Assembly: GCA_024220525.1 (NCBI GenBank)
Contig: JAMYWO010000308.1
Coordinates: 18,814-43,559 of the forward strand
Length of the DNA: 24,746 nt
Reading direction: 5' to 3'
Origin: Cochliopodium minus
Taxonomy: Eukaryota > Discosea > Himatismenida > Cochliopodiidae
Position numbers and translations under genes: made by a program. Positions 1 through 9,117 of this stretch are shown here, in pieces (the stretch's first letter is position 1; every line of letters begins with the position of its first letter). Below the pieces are notes generated by a model that saw only the letters and a program-made list of their open reading frames with translations, did no database searches and was not told the DNA's origin.

Positions 1-69
1 AAAATAAAAATAAAAATAAAAATAAAAATAAAAATAAAAATAAAAATAAAAATAAAAATAAAAATAAAA
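1..69. repeat. (AAAATA)n run, left copy of an exact 69-bp terminal direct repeat
   Basis: Thymines fall every six bases from position 5 to 65. Positions 1-69 are identical to 24678-24746. The run lies inside the T-rich (on the coding strand) intron of gamma-COP that spans the two window ends. Because the unit is a simple hexamer, the identity could be chance overlap of one microsatellite rather than a designed terminal repeat. Confidence 0.95.
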
Positions 70-95
70 AATAAAAAGTAAGAAAAAATTGTTAC

Positions 96-785
96 GAAGA
101 AAAAGAAGCCAAGTCAAATTCAAAAGGGGAAGAGGTGGGCTTGGACAAATATTGCTGCAAAGAGGTGGACAACTTGTTCAATGAGGCGAAAGGAACAGGC
201 GCATGAACCTTTTTGGCGAAAGAGACGTCCTGGTTGATGGAATAAAAGGACAAAACTGATCTGTCTCTCACTTCGTTATCGTTATCATAAATACATCTCT
301 CTATAACAATATTAAAAAAAAAAACAAAAAAATTAAAATGATAAATTTTCAATGAAAATAAAAAAGATGAAAATTTTTTGAAGCTTTACATGAAAGTTAT
401 AAAATTTTGAAGACAGAAGAAATAAAATGAAACAAAATAAAGAATAAAAAAAAAATAAAAAAAAATAAAATAAAATAAAAAATAAAAAATAAAAAAATAA
501 AAAAATGAAAAAATAAAAAAATAAAAAAATAAAAAATAAAAAAAAATGTTATACCCAACAATAATTGGATGGAAGGTCTCAGGTCCTCTACATGCAAAGC
601 AAAGTTGGACAAAGCAGAAACAGCAGCAGCACGGACGGAACTGTTCTCCAAGATGACTCTGTTGTAGATGTAGCGGATATATTTGGAAGGGTTGGTGGTC
701 TTAGGGCCCTCTTCTCCCAAAAGATGGAGGATTTTGGTGGAAAGAAAAGAGTATTCACAGTCTTCAATGAACTCGCAAAGATGTC
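96..785 (-). CDS. Coatomer subunit gamma, middle exons (part of a gene that wraps round the window ends)
   Basis: Gamma-COP is a large subunit of the COPI vesicle coat (F-subcomplex), working in retrograde Golgi-to-ER transport. Two exons are seen on the minus strand. The first, 785-555, carries the highly conserved HEAT-repeat stretch with [29 protein letters not shown] and a VRAAAVSAL helix. The second, 300-96, carries [14 protein letters not shown] and the end of the solenoid. The intron 554-301 has donor GTATAA and acceptor TTATAG; phase 1 rebuilds LLLERC, as in animal gamma-COP. The exon at 785 opens with two bases finishing a codon, so earlier exons (about 430 residues in animal homologues) must lie upstream, but 786-1092 is only low-complexity DNA and then an N. 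Exon 2 ends in phase 2 at a GTAACA donor and joins the exon beginning at 24424. Similarity is strong enough that the family call is near certain. Confidence 0.93.
301..554 (-). other. Gamma-COP intron with A-homopolymer-rich low-complexity DNA
   Basis: On the plus strand it is mostly runs of five to eight A broken by T, that is T-rich on the coding strand. Open frames through it translate to Phe/Leu/Ile strings and are not coding. It is bounded by a GTATAA donor and a TTATAG acceptor. Confidence 0.85.
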
Positions 786-1092
786 CTATAAAAATAATGT
801 TTATTAATAAAAAAAAATATAATAAAATAATTATGATAAATAATAAGTAGTGACAACAATAATAATAATAAAAAAACAAATTGAATAATATAGAAAATGA
901 AACTTATAAAATAAAAATAAAATGTAAAAAATAAAATACATTTAAATTTTCAAATAAATATAAAATTAATATAAAATATAAAATATAGAATATAGAATAT
1001 AAAATATAAAATATGAAATATAAAATATAAAATATAAAATATAAAATATAAAATATAAAATATAAAATATAAAATATAAAATATAAAATATA
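786..1092. repeat. Low-complexity intronic DNA with a 7-bp (ATAAAAT)n tandem array up to the N
   Basis: From about 970 to 1092 the sequence is an imperfect array of the unit ATAAAAT, with a few A-to-G changes near 988-1015. The rest is A/T-rich sequence with an AATAAT run at 859-871. It should be the start of the gamma-COP intron lying 5' of the exon at 785, but no further gamma-COP exon is present. The array stops at the ambiguous base 1093, where unrelated plus-strand coding sequence begins. Confidence 0.85.
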
Positions 1093-1093
1093 N
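1093..1093. other. Ambiguous base N marking a probable assembly joint or breakpoint
   Basis: This is the only non-ACGT character in the window. A minus-strand gene (gamma-COP) loses its 5' half immediately to the left, and a plus-strand gene (PA-7TM) loses its 5' end immediately to the right. A tandem repeat abuts it on the left. That is the pattern expected of two sequence ends brought together. Confidence 0.8.
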
Positions 1094-1113
1094 TTGATTT
1101 TGATTGAATTCAG

Positions 1114-3962
1114 TTGTGGCTTGAGATGGGCAACCAATCAAGCAAATTTAACATGGAATGAAATTAAACCCGGATTTTCATATATGAGAAGACCAATCAC
1201 ACCCTTCGTAGCTCAAATTGTTCCACAAGGAACAAATCTGTTTAATTGCCAGCCAATAAAGGCGAATGTAAATAATTTCCAAAAACAAAAAAACTCAAAG
1301 GGATTATTATTTTTGAAAAAATAGAATATATTCAAATTTCACATTAACAGAATGACAATTTGAGGATTTATCGATTTGGAATATTATTCCCTATCACATA
1401 AATTTATATTTTTTATATATATTTATTTTATTTTATTTTATTTTATTTAATTTTATTTAATTTTTTTAATTCTTAATTTCCGACAATCAAATGATTCAAG
1501 TTGACAGGGAAAATAGCTTTGGTTGCATTTGGGAATTGCTCAATAGAAAGACATATACAATATGTGTTGAAAGCAGGTGCAAAAGGGATGCTTTTGATAA
1601 GTGATGGATGGAGAGTATGCAACTTAATAGATGAACACACATTCAACACTTCGATCCCGACCATATGTGTGAATGCAATTGCTCCTTCTTTCAGATCTTT
1701 TGTATCCAATTTTACAAAGGTATAAAAAAAATCATTTCTTTATTTTTGAAATCACTGATTATTGATGATTAGTATTAATTTCATTAATCACTATAATGGA
1801 ATATTGTTAAAGTCCTTTAACTATAAATTATTTTGAATATTATATTTTTTATTGATCTTTTTTTTATTATTTTTTTTATTTGAATTTGTTTATTTTATTT
1901 TATTATGAAAGAATGGACAACAACTGAAAGCAACACTGATAGATTTTACACCTGGAGAAAATCCTTACGACGAGTTGAACAGAGGAGGGATGCAATTTAG
2001 GAGGGCAATCATGCTTTTCCTTTGTCCATTACTCATGATTTACTCCCTCTACAAAATGTACTTGTTCTCCAAACAAAAAAACAATCTATTTGTCTTCATA
2101 AGTTTAATTAGTGTATTTTTATGTAAAACCTGCTTTATTTAATTTTATTTAATTTAATTTATTTTATTTTATTTAATTCTTTTTAACATAATTATTTTTT
2201 TATTATTATATTTTTTTATTTTTATTATCCTTAAATTTTTTTAAATTTAAATTTATTTTTTAATTTATTAAATAATTTTTTATTTTGTTACTTTTTATTT
2301 TTAAATTTTATTTTATTTAATAATTTTATATTTTGTTACTTTTTGTTATTAAATTTTTTTTATTTTATTTTTATTTTTTATTTTTTATTTTCTTAGAAAT
2401 TTATTCCTTTTTTATTTATTTTTTTCAGTTTTATTTTCCTAATTTTTAATTTTATTTTTTATTTTTTTTTTATCACAATTTTTGTTAAGTTTAAATAAAA
2501 AAATTAAACAGAGTTTTATTTATCATTTCAAAATTTAATTAAAATTTGATGAAATGCAACAATTTAAATATTATAAACTAAGATGGATTATGTTGGCCTT
2601 TGTTACTTTTTTTGAAAAATTTATTCCTTTTTAATTTTTTTTGTTTATTTTTTTAATATTATTTATTTTTTATAATTTTTTTAATCAAAAATTTTAGTTA
2701 AATTCATTAATAAAAAGTTTAAATCTTTAATTTTTTTTTATTTTATTGACTTTACATTACATTTTAATTTCATTGAAAATTTAGATGCAATTTTTTTGAT
2801 GATATACAATATTGACAACCAAGGGTATTTCAGAATGGTCACAAATTTTCAATTTCAAGTCATTTTCAACAACATGAAGTACATCATTTTTTCTCCCTCT
2901 CGTAAAAAATTTAACAAAAAAATAAAAATAAATAAAAAAATAAAAATAAAATAAAAAATTTTTGAATTAAAAATAAAAACAAAAAAAATTAAAACGAAAA
3001 ATTAAAAAATGATCTAATTTTATATTTTTAAAATTATTTTTAGAAACAGTGATTTCTATTGTCCATACAGGAGTGATTTTAAAGGTATTTGGGAACAACT
3101 CAAACAAAAAAGTAATTCCCATCACTGTTTTGATTTTGTTTATGTTGATGGTTGAAATCCCTCTTCTTGTTTCCGCTGTAAAAATTTTTTATTTTAAAAA
3201 TTTTAATTTTTAACTGTTTTTGTTTTATAATTTTATTTTTTTTATTTTTTATTTTTTTTTAACATTTTTTGTTTTATAATTTTATTTTCATTATTTTTTT
3301 ATTTTTATGAGTTTAGATAACTTTTTCGACTTATCGAAGAAATGATAATTTGTTCAGAGCTATCAGCATTTGTATCAGCATTTTTTATGGGTTCAACGTT
3401 TTATTTTATTGGCTTGGAAGTATTTTGTTGATTTATAAATTGCATTCAACCACTGGTAAAAAAAATAGAAAAATGGAAAAATAAAAAATAAAATTTTAGT
3501 AAAAGTAAAAATAAAAATAAAATAAAATGGAAATAAAAATATATAATACTCCACTATCTGTTAAAATTAAAGAAATAAAATAAAAAAAAATAAAAAATAA
3601 AAATTTTTTAAATAGATGGAATGAGCAATACTCAAAAAAGCAGGAAAATAAGAAAGTATTTAAAGTTTTCGATCTTAGTGATCATATATGGGATACTAAT
3701 CTTTTCAGCATTCATGTGCATCAATTTTTCAGTGAACCCAAACATTCTGAACGACATGTACAAATTCACAATTCTGTATTACATGATAGATTGTTTCCTT
3801 CTTTTGGCAGCTTTTGTGATGGTGTACATGTTTCAACCCAAACATTCTCCTTTTTCTCAAAGTTTGGCTGCCAACGCCAATTCTCCCAACTTTTCTTCAA
3901 AGCTCGGTTCTTCTCGCAAGTCTGATTTTATTGATGAAGAAAAAAGTGTCCCTCTCAACTAA
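1114..3962 (+). CDS. PA-domain seven-transmembrane protein, 5' end missing
   Basis: Seven exons join in phase: 1114-1267, 1501-1719, 1912-2122, 2785-2901, 3044-3177, 3317-3455 and 3616-3962, giving about 439 residues without the N terminus. Residues about 1-125 resemble a protease-associated (PA) ectodomain, with an N-glycosylation-type NLTW site, FNCQPI, then LTGKIALVAFGNCSIERHI and AGAKGMLLISD. It is followed by about seven hydrophobic segments: MLFLCPLLMIYSLY; a second spanning exons 3 and 4; TVISIVHTGVILKVF; VIPITVLILFMLMVEIPLL; one in exon 6; and two in exon 7. The tail is Ser-rich and cytoplasmic by inference (SSKLGSSRKSDF). This is the layout of a receptor-like or sorting protein of endomembranes or the cell surface; ligand and function are unknown. 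The first exon shown begins after an AG at 1113 and needs an upstream exon, which is lost at the N. No protease catalytic domain is visible. Confidence 0.72.
2123..2784 (+). other. Longest intron of the PA-7TM gene, T-rich
   Basis: This 662-base stretch runs from donor GTAAAACC to acceptor AATTTAG and is mainly T with A interruptions. No open frame with family similarity is visible in it. Splicing across it keeps phase 1 and rebuilds a hydrophobic helix (SVFLYAIFLMIYNI), which supports the model. Confidence 0.7.
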
Positions 3963-4396
3963 TTTGCTCCCCCTACCTCTCTCTTTCCTTCTCTTTCTAT
4001 TCCTATTTTATTTTTATTTTTCTCTTCAAATGACTTATTTTGAAAGATTATTTTTTATAGTGGTTGTGGTTTTGAGCACAGCCCAGTTTTACAAAAAAAA
4101 ACAACTACCAAAATGAGTCTTTTGTTTAAATTAAAGTTTAATTTAAAGTTTTATTTAAAGATCCTGTAATTTCTTTTTCCTATTTAATTCTATCTTAAAA
4201 ATGAATTCTAAAATCATCTTTCAACAGTCCAGAATTTATCAATTCAAATCAAATTTAACAAGTTGTTTCTGTTGAATCTGGATCAAAAGCTTTTATTTTT
4301 GTTGGTTTTTAAAACTGCTTTTGGTTTGCTATTTATGAGTTTGGAATTGGGAAAAATGATGTTTGAGAAATTGATGTGATTGGAACTTTGTGATAG
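3963..4396. other. Intergenic, pyrimidine-rich 3' flank of the PA-7TM gene
   Basis: Directly after the stop at 3962 there is a CT-rich tract (about 3966-4025), followed by ordinary A/T-rich sequence. Short open frames here have no recognisable content. No promoter or RNA gene can be supported. Confidence 0.6.
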
Positions 4397-4760
4397 GAAA
4401 GAAAACAAAATATTGCTGAAAAAAGATTCTATGATCAGCCAAGTTGGTTTGAATTATTCACCAAATCATCAGAAAACAATAGTTCTTTAGATTATCCCAA
4501 GAACTTCATTTATCTTCTTGAAAACCATACCTACAGCAAAGTTTTCATAATTTTGAAGTATATAGGAAAATAGAAAGAAGAATTAATTGAAAAGAAACAA
4601 TCGAAAAGATGGAATATCCTATCATCAATGATAAACCCAATTATTTGATGATGATTACTCCAAGAAAGCAAAAGAATGGACAAAACTTTCTTTTCTTAAA
4701 CATAAGCCTCCAAATGCATACCAAAAGCATGCTTTGTACTAGCGATGATCGAAAGCAATT
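4397..4760 (+). pseudogene. Frame-broken coding-like sequence of unknown origin
   Basis: An open stretch at 4397-4573 has protein-like composition (EKRFYDQPSWFELF, DYPKNFIYLLENHTYSKVF) but no ATG and ends in TAG. Further protein-like pieces follow in other frames (EEWTKL-like text read as KKAKEWTKLSFLKHKPPNAY near 4644-4715). None is joined by a convincing splice pair. I do not recognise the family. It may be the remains of another gene or upstream exons of the broken gene that follows. Confidence 0.35.
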
Positions 4761-4764
4761 TAAA

Positions 4765-6000
4765 ATGCATATTTATCACTTATTACTTATTCTGATATTA
4801 GGGTATCTAAAATCAAATCACAAATATTTAATATTTCTGATTGCTATATTAACAAATAATGCCAGTGTTTATTATAACTTGATTACGAACATTGATTGTG
4901 GCAATTACAGTGGCTTCACCCCAATTGAAAATGGCACTTTCAAATGTCGACAATGCTGGATTATTTGGAATTGGAATTAATGCAATAATAATAAATGTAG
5001 TTTTAAATAATAAATATAATAGCTCCAGGCCGCGCTAATGTTGGAGCACTTTTTGGATATTTTGTGGGTTGTAACATCAATAATATAACTTTATCAACGA
5101 CAGAGCAAAGTATATCTAATGTGATTAATGGGCATATTCCTGTTGGAGGTTTAATTGGAATAACAATGGGAGCAACAACAGTTAATAACCTTAGTAAACG
5201 CAACTGGGATTAATATATAGGAGGAGTGATAGGAAATAGTCAACCTTCTAGCGAAGTTTCTAATTGCTACAATTTGAGAGAAATTTCTAATTCAAGTGCT
5301 TTGATTGTATATGGATTACAAAGAGTAGGAGGTGAATAGGGATCTATGGACCAAATGACAATATTCAAATGAGGGAAAATTTTTTAGGTTAATGGAGAAG
5401 TAGGAGTAATGGGGTTTGCACTTCAGCCAGAGAGCAGCAGGTGTTCTTGGAACAACTGGACTTCAGGTCTATACAAAAAGGTAAATATTATTTTTCCTCA
5501 ATCTGTTTGGAAAGGAGATAAATTGATTTTTGAACAAACTCTCAATTATTCTTGCCAAAGTTGCCTAATTTCCTCTACACTTCCTCCTTCCACTCTCACT
5601 CCTACTCTTACTCCTTCTACTCTCATTCCCTCCACCCTCATTCCTTCGACTCTCATACCTTCGACTCACAGTCCTTCGAATCTAACACCTTCCACCCTCA
5701 TTCCTTCCACATCACCCCAAATTTGCATTTATCAAGTTCCTAACTGCTCACTTTGTGAAAGTTCAAATGGAGTAGTAATTGTTAATACAAACAACTTTGA
5801 TGTGTCATATGCGAATATTAGTGGAAAACACTCTTATGTTTTCTCCATCTCCAACTCCTCTTTTGTGATCAACTCAGCAATTAATATCTCTAATAATAAA
5901 GCTTTATTGGATACTTTAATCAAGGATTTGAAAGAAGCATCACCACTCAAATCTACCAAAACATGTCAGGAAAGTTGAATATTACAGGATGTGCAACATT
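4765..6000 (+). pseudogene. Decayed GLUG-repeat cell-surface protein gene with a Ser/Thr/Pro stalk
   Basis: The ATG at 4765 starts a hydrophobic leader (MHIYHLLLILILGYL), then YYNLITNIDCGNYSGFTPIE, the lead-in typical of proteins with GLUG motifs. The repeats themselves, NAGLFGIG, NVGALFGYFVGC, VGGLIGITMG and IGGVIGNS, follow but in different frames. There are at least two in-frame stops (TAA at 5211, TAG at 5337) and shifts near 4930, 5025, 5390 and 5480. From 5480 a long clean segment encodes IIFPQSVWKGDKLIFEQ and CQSC, then about ten copies of a (L)(I/T)PST stalk unit, then a Cys-containing domain. The frame is lost again near 5945, where NITGCATFNGV continues in another frame. GLUG proteins are usually secreted or surface-anchored beta-rich adhesins; here the gene looks inactivated. 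Unrecognised introns could explain some but not all breaks. Confidence 0.6.
5570..5713 (+). repeat. Coding tandem repeat of a Pro-Ser-Thr stalk
   Basis: A 15-base unit encodes PSTL plus a variable residue (I/T). It is repeated about nine times with synonymous and single-residue changes inside the broken surface-protein gene. Such stalks usually hold an extracellular domain away from the membrane and are O-glycosylated; that role is inferred. Confidence 0.7.
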
Positions 6001-6422
6001 CAATGGAGTAATAACATTGATTTATTTTAAAATATTAATTCATTTTAATTTTCTAATAAATTTAAGATCAACAGAAAAAATCTTCAAAGAGTGGAAACTT
6101 AAGCAAGTTTATTGAAAGCATGAAGACACTCTATTCTTCAGATTACAATGTAAATTAACCAATAGAATTTAGAGGTTTATCTTTTTAACTTTTTAGAGTC
6201 ACTAATAGAATTTAATAATTACAAAAGAGGAAGATCTCAACAGTTCATGAAGAATGTTTAAACCCTTCATAACAAAAAGATATCAATTAAGAACATTTCA
6301 AATTTACTTCCAAAATTAATTAATTTATTTCAAAAATTTTTGTGCAAATGTTTTAACATAGTGATGGAAAGGAATAACGTGTTCATAAAGAAAATTATAA
6401 TAAAAAAAAAATTGTAAAGAAT
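6001..6422. other. Intergenic region upstream of epsilon-COP
   Basis: The first part (to about 6160) still has protein-like reading (KSSKSGNLSKFIESMKTLYS), probably the tail of the decayed surface-protein gene. The remainder is A/T-rich with no recognised feature. It presumably holds the epsilon-COP promoter. Confidence 0.5.
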
Positions 6423-7659
6423 ATGACAGATCTCAACGAAATTAGAGACCTATATTACTTAGGAAACTATCAAAGAGTAATAAATGAAGCATCAAATATA
6501 GATTGCCCTGAAGTGGAGCAAAAGATCCAAAGAGACGTGTTTATTTATAAAAGTTATTTAGCACAAGGCAATTATAAAATTGTTTTGGAGGAGATCAATG
6601 ATAAACATCCTGCTGATTTGAAGGCTGTATTAATCTTTGCCAAATATCTTTCTGATGACAAAGATTTGAAGAATGATGCTTTGGAGACCTTGGAGAAATG
6701 GATGAAGGGTTCCAACGCAAACAATGAGAATTTCTTATTGATTGCATCTTTGATTTATATCAACGAGAATAATAATGATAATGCTTTCAAATGTGCTGTA
6801 AAGGTCCAATCTATAGAAGGGTAAAATTATATAATTTTATTTTCAATAATGCCCAAAATATTTTGAAATTAAGTATAAATAACTTCTTTCCTCATATATT
6901 GAAAAATTTTTTGTGAGAATTTAATCTGCGCCATATAATTTGGATCAATTTTTATATCTCAACATAAGATACTATATAATTGATCAATGAGATCCAAATA
7001 TCATTCTGCTTTCATCATTATGATATGTATATTTTAATATAAGGTTCTATAATATTTTCATCATTATAATCTGATTAATATTCTGCAGAAAAGCAATGAT
7101 GATACAAATGTATTTGAAGATAGACAGAATTAAAAATGCAGAGAAGGAATTGTCAGATCTCATCAAAAAATACGATGATGAGAATCCCCTCACCTTGTTG
7201 GCAACCGCCTGGGTAAAGCTCTACTACGGAACTGAAGAAAAGTCCAAAGAAGCGTTTTACATCTACCAAGGTAAAAAAAAATTTAAATTTTTTTCCAAGA
7301 AAACTAATTTTATTCATTTTTCTTTCTTTTTCATTCAAAAAAAACAAGAATTGGTCGAGAAATTTGGCCCAACATCACTCTTGCTCAATGGACTTTCTGT
7401 AGCCAACCTCCAAATCAACCAAACCGAGGATTCCATCCAAAACCTCAAAGAATCTCTCGAAAAGGACTCCAAATCTTCCGACGCACTCATCAACCTGGCT
7501 ACTTGCTACACTTTGCAGAACAAGTCTTCTCTCTCCAAGCGTCTTTACACCCAGGTCAAAACCTTCCAACCTAATCACATCTTTCTTACCAATTTGTCAA
7601 TTGCTGAGAACAATTTTGACAAGTTTGCTTCTAATTTTGCTCCTGAGGTCAAAAATTGA
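6423..7659 (+). CDS. Coatomer subunit epsilon
   Basis: Epsilon-COP is the TPR-solenoid subunit of the COPI coat (B-subcomplex, binding alpha-COP). Three exons, 6423-6820, 7089-7270 and 7349-7659, give 296 residues, close to the family's usual 290-310. Family signatures in order: IRDLYYLGNYQRVINEA near the N terminus, RDVFIYKSYLAQGNYK (residues about 38-53), FAKYLSDD, a KAMMIQMYLKIDR helix straight after intron 1, TLLATAWVKLYYG, PTSLLLNGLSVANLQ, SLEKDSKSSDALINLATCY and the ending AENNFDKFASNFAP. Intron 1 (GTAAAA...CTGCAG) is phase 2. Intron 2 (7271-7348, 78 bases) is phase 1, is a multiple of three and has no stop, so unspliced reading stays open, but the family similarity passes exactly across it (YIYQ to ELVEKFG). 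The ATG at 6423 places the first TPR helix where it is expected. Confidence 0.93.
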
Positions 7660-7982
7660 TCCATCTTTTTTTTTTTGAACAAATTAAAATTTTATACATA
7701 TTTATTTAAATTATACTTAATAATTCCCATATTGTTATTTTATCCTAATCTAAACTTTTATTCAGTTTGCATTGAAAAATATTAATCTGTTAAATTATGA
7801 ATTCAAAAAAAAAATTTCATTTGGTTGATAATTACATTTTCTAAACGCGAATAAGCTTATTAAATAAATTGGAAAATTATCAAAAAATACAGCTCTTTTT
7901 TATAATCGATTAGAAAAAAAAAAAAAAGATAATAAATTAAAAAAACAAAAAAAAACTAAATCAAAATCAACAAATAACAAAC
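7660..7982. other. Intergenic region between epsilon-COP and the GQQPI-repeat gene
   Basis: A/T-rich sequence with T runs just after the epsilon-COP stop and an A13 run near 7914-7928. It is likely to hold one 3' end and one promoter, but no specific signal can be claimed. Confidence 0.5.
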
Positions 7983-8892
7983 ATGAGCAATTTACAACAA
8001 AGTAAGTATTTTTTCAATTAAACTTACAAAGGTAAATTTCAATTTTTTAGCAAAAGCTGAAGGATTAAACAGGCAAAATGAACAATTACAACATCCCCAC
8101 CTCGAAGATAATGCAGTGGTTCTTGGAAAACAACCAATCATCGAAGGAAGACCTCTTGTAGTTGGACAACAACCAATTGTACAAAAAGAAAAAGTTGTAG
8201 TTGGACAACAACCAATCTTTGAAAAGAAAAATGTGGTAGTGGGACAACAACCAATCATTGAACAAAGACCTATTATTGTTGGACATCAACCTATCATGGA
8301 ACAAAGAAATGTCGTAGTTGGACAGCAACCAATTATTGGAGAAAAGGATGTCATTGTAGGACACAAACCAATAGTTGAAGATAGACCAGCGATTGTAGGT
8401 GAAAAAATACTTATTGAGCAAAGAACTCAACAACCAATATTTGACCAAAATCTCACTCAAACAAAGGAAGTACATCATCACCACGTAGAACAAACCAAAA
8501 AACCACTCGGAATTGGTCTTTTCACACAAGGAGCAAGAATCGCTCTTCTATCAAGCAAAGACAAGTATCTCACTTTCAACAAAGACAAGATTAAACATGC
8601 AAAAAATAGAGGAGAAAAAGAAGTTTGGTGTGTCGAAAGCTGTGGTCAAGATGGTCTTTTTGCACTCAGAAATGAATATGACGGAAGATATTTGAGCTGT
8701 GACCACAAATTGAGACTGAGCGATACAAGAGGAGAAACTGAAATTTGGAGAATCGAACAAGTTGATCATGAAGGTACCAGAAAATACTTGTTGACCAGCC
8801 ACAAAGGTGACTTTCTTTCTGAAGGACTTATGAACTTGAAATTAAGGGAAGATAGTTGCACCAAAACTTACTGGGAAGTTGAAGCTGTCTAA
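7983..8892 (+). CDS. GQQPI-repeat protein with C-terminal beta-trefoil (fascin-like) domain
   Basis: Two exons, 7983-8001 and 8051-8892, give 286 residues. The short first exon (MSNLQQ) is chosen because donor GTAAGT and acceptor TTTTTTAG join in phase 1 and because the coding sense extends upstream of the next ATG at 8116. Residues about 30-130 hold some eight copies of a 13-residue unit of the form VVGQQPI(I/F/V)E(Q/K)(R/K)xV, rich in Val, Gln and Pro. A VHHHHVEQ linker follows. Residues about 160-286 form a compact domain with beta-trefoil-type elements: ARIALLSSKDKYLTF, DGLFALRNEYDGRYLSC, ETEIWRIEQ, RKYLLTSHKGDFLSE and the ending TYWEVEAV. These resemble fascin/actin-crosslinking-like or lectin-like trefoils. 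A cytoskeletal or glycan-binding role is possible but unproven. No signal peptide is seen, so it is probably cytosolic. The repeat block is not a family I recognise. Confidence 0.78.
8110..8440 (+). repeat. 39-bp coding tandem repeat (VVGQQPI unit)
   Basis: The DNA unit includes GGACAACAACCAAT(C/T), recurring every 39 bases, for example near 8164, 8203, 8242, 8281, 8320 and 8359. Codons for the core GQQPI are nearly identical, while the second half of each unit varies. This indicates duplication within the gene with some homogenisation. Confidence 0.85.
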
Positions 8893-9117
8893 TGAAAATT
8901 CAAAAATTTTGAAAAATCAACAAATCAAATTAAACTATTTATCCTTTAAAATCAAAGACATAATCTTTAATTATGGCGTTTAAAAATGAAATTAGTGAAA
9001 TGAAAATATGAAATGAAAATGAAAAAAAAAAATCAATCACTGAAATTAAGCAACACTTTTGTTGATTTCATTGATTTAATTCATGAAATAAAATAAAAAA
9101 AACTTCCCAGCAAACAA

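Noticed and set aside
1-69. Terminal hexamer repeats as telomeres
   Set aside because: The two end repeats are in the same orientation and lie inside one intron of one gene; telomeres would be inverted and gene-free.
904-1141. Minus-strand frames of Tyr-Ile-Leu-Tyr-Phe repeats
   Set aside because: These are translations of the (ATAAAAT)n array and span the N; they have no coding support.
4609-4980. Intact 123-residue gene
   Set aside because: Its start lies in unrelated broken sequence, and its end leaves the GLUG frame, which continues in another frame; it is one piece of a decayed gene.
8110-8440. CRISPR-like array of 39-bp repeats
   Set aside because: The repeats are contiguous, in frame and coding (VVGQQPI units), with no spacers of independent sequence.
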